From positions 310,001 to 374,000 of the forward strand of contig AP019514.1 in assembly GCA_007182875.1 (NCBI GenBank): a stretch of DNA of 64,000 nt. Reading direction: 5' to 3'. Under the pieces are notes generated by a model. The model saw nothing but the letters and a program-made list of their open reading frames with translations, was not told where the DNA came from and searched no databases. A program made the position numbers and the translations under genes. Shown piece by piece: positions 63,991 to 64,000 of the stretch. This stretch comes from Vreelandella sulfidaeris. GTDB lineage: Bacteria > Pseudomonadota > Gammaproteobacteria > Pseudomonadales > Halomonadaceae. Position 1 is the stretch's first letter; each line of letters starts with the position of its first letter.

Positions 63991-64000
63991 ATGACGACGG
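63991..64000 (+). CDS. Start of an unidentified CDS, cut by the window edge
   Basis: ATG ACG ACG follows a strong ribosome site (AGGAGGAG, 63977-63984) at good spacing. Only three codons are visible (Met-Thr-Thr), so the product cannot be identified. Confidence 0.6.

Overview
The window is bacterial chromosome from a gammaproteobacterium of the family Halomonadaceae, most likely Halomonas or a close relative. This rests on the 16S rRNA sequence, acidic proteins, and a gene order close to Pseudomonas throughout: fur-recN-grpE-dnaK-dnaJ-dapB-carAB-greA-yhbY-rlmE-ftsH-folP-glmM-tpiA-secG-tRNA-rimP-nusA-infB-rbfA-truB-rpsO-pnp, then panD/panC/panB-folK-pcnB-cbrB-cbrA-gluQ-dksA, then metW-metX-yggT-proC-yggS-pilT, then anmK/tyrS and a complete rRNA operon.

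Layout. 1-6.8 kb: a fragment of bamE, fur, recN with a LexA-like site, and the heat-shock set grpE-dnaK-dnaJ behind a good sigma-32 promoter. 6.8-11.2 kb: an EamA-type exporter, a three-gene FecCD-type iron/siderophore ABC importer, and a divergent DUF2218 gene. 11.3-34 kb: a long plus-strand housekeeping block for lysine, arginine/pyrimidine, folate and cell-wall precursors, proteolysis, glycolysis, protein export, two tRNAs, and the transcription/translation/RNA-decay cluster metY-rimP-nusA-infB-rbfA-truB-rpsO-pnp. 34-41 kb: an MFS exporter, a thiolase, pantothenate synthesis, folK and poly(A) polymerase. 41-47.8 kb: the CbrA/CbrB two-component system with gluQ and dksA. 48-58 kb: an aminotransferase, sfsA, methionine and proline genes, pilT, anmK and tyrS. 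58.2-63.7 kb: rrn promoter, 16S, a spacer without tRNA genes, 23S, 5S and terminator.

The most interesting element is not a protein gene. Between cbrB and pcnB, on the minus strand, lies a stretch of about 460 nt with no convincing gene. It begins at a near-perfect sigma-54 promoter (GG-N10-GC), ends at a strong intrinsic terminator and carries seven or eight A-rich AAnAAnAA ('CA') motifs. TGTTAC and GTAACA half-sites lie upstream. Position and design match the Pseudomonas CrcZ/CrcY RNAs, which titrate Hfq/Crc to relieve catabolite repression, so I call it a CrcZ-like RNA in a Halomonadaceae genome.

A caution covers the whole window. Most protein genes are interrupted by one or more 1-2 base indels (about 80 by hand count), nearly always in short homopolymers, with the rest of the protein intact in another frame. 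Essential genes are hit as often as others. The simplest reading is indel errors in the sequence, not pseudogenes. I therefore give each broken gene as one CDS over its full extent and name the break points. Apparent oddities such as the panC-panD in-frame fusion must be judged with this in mind.
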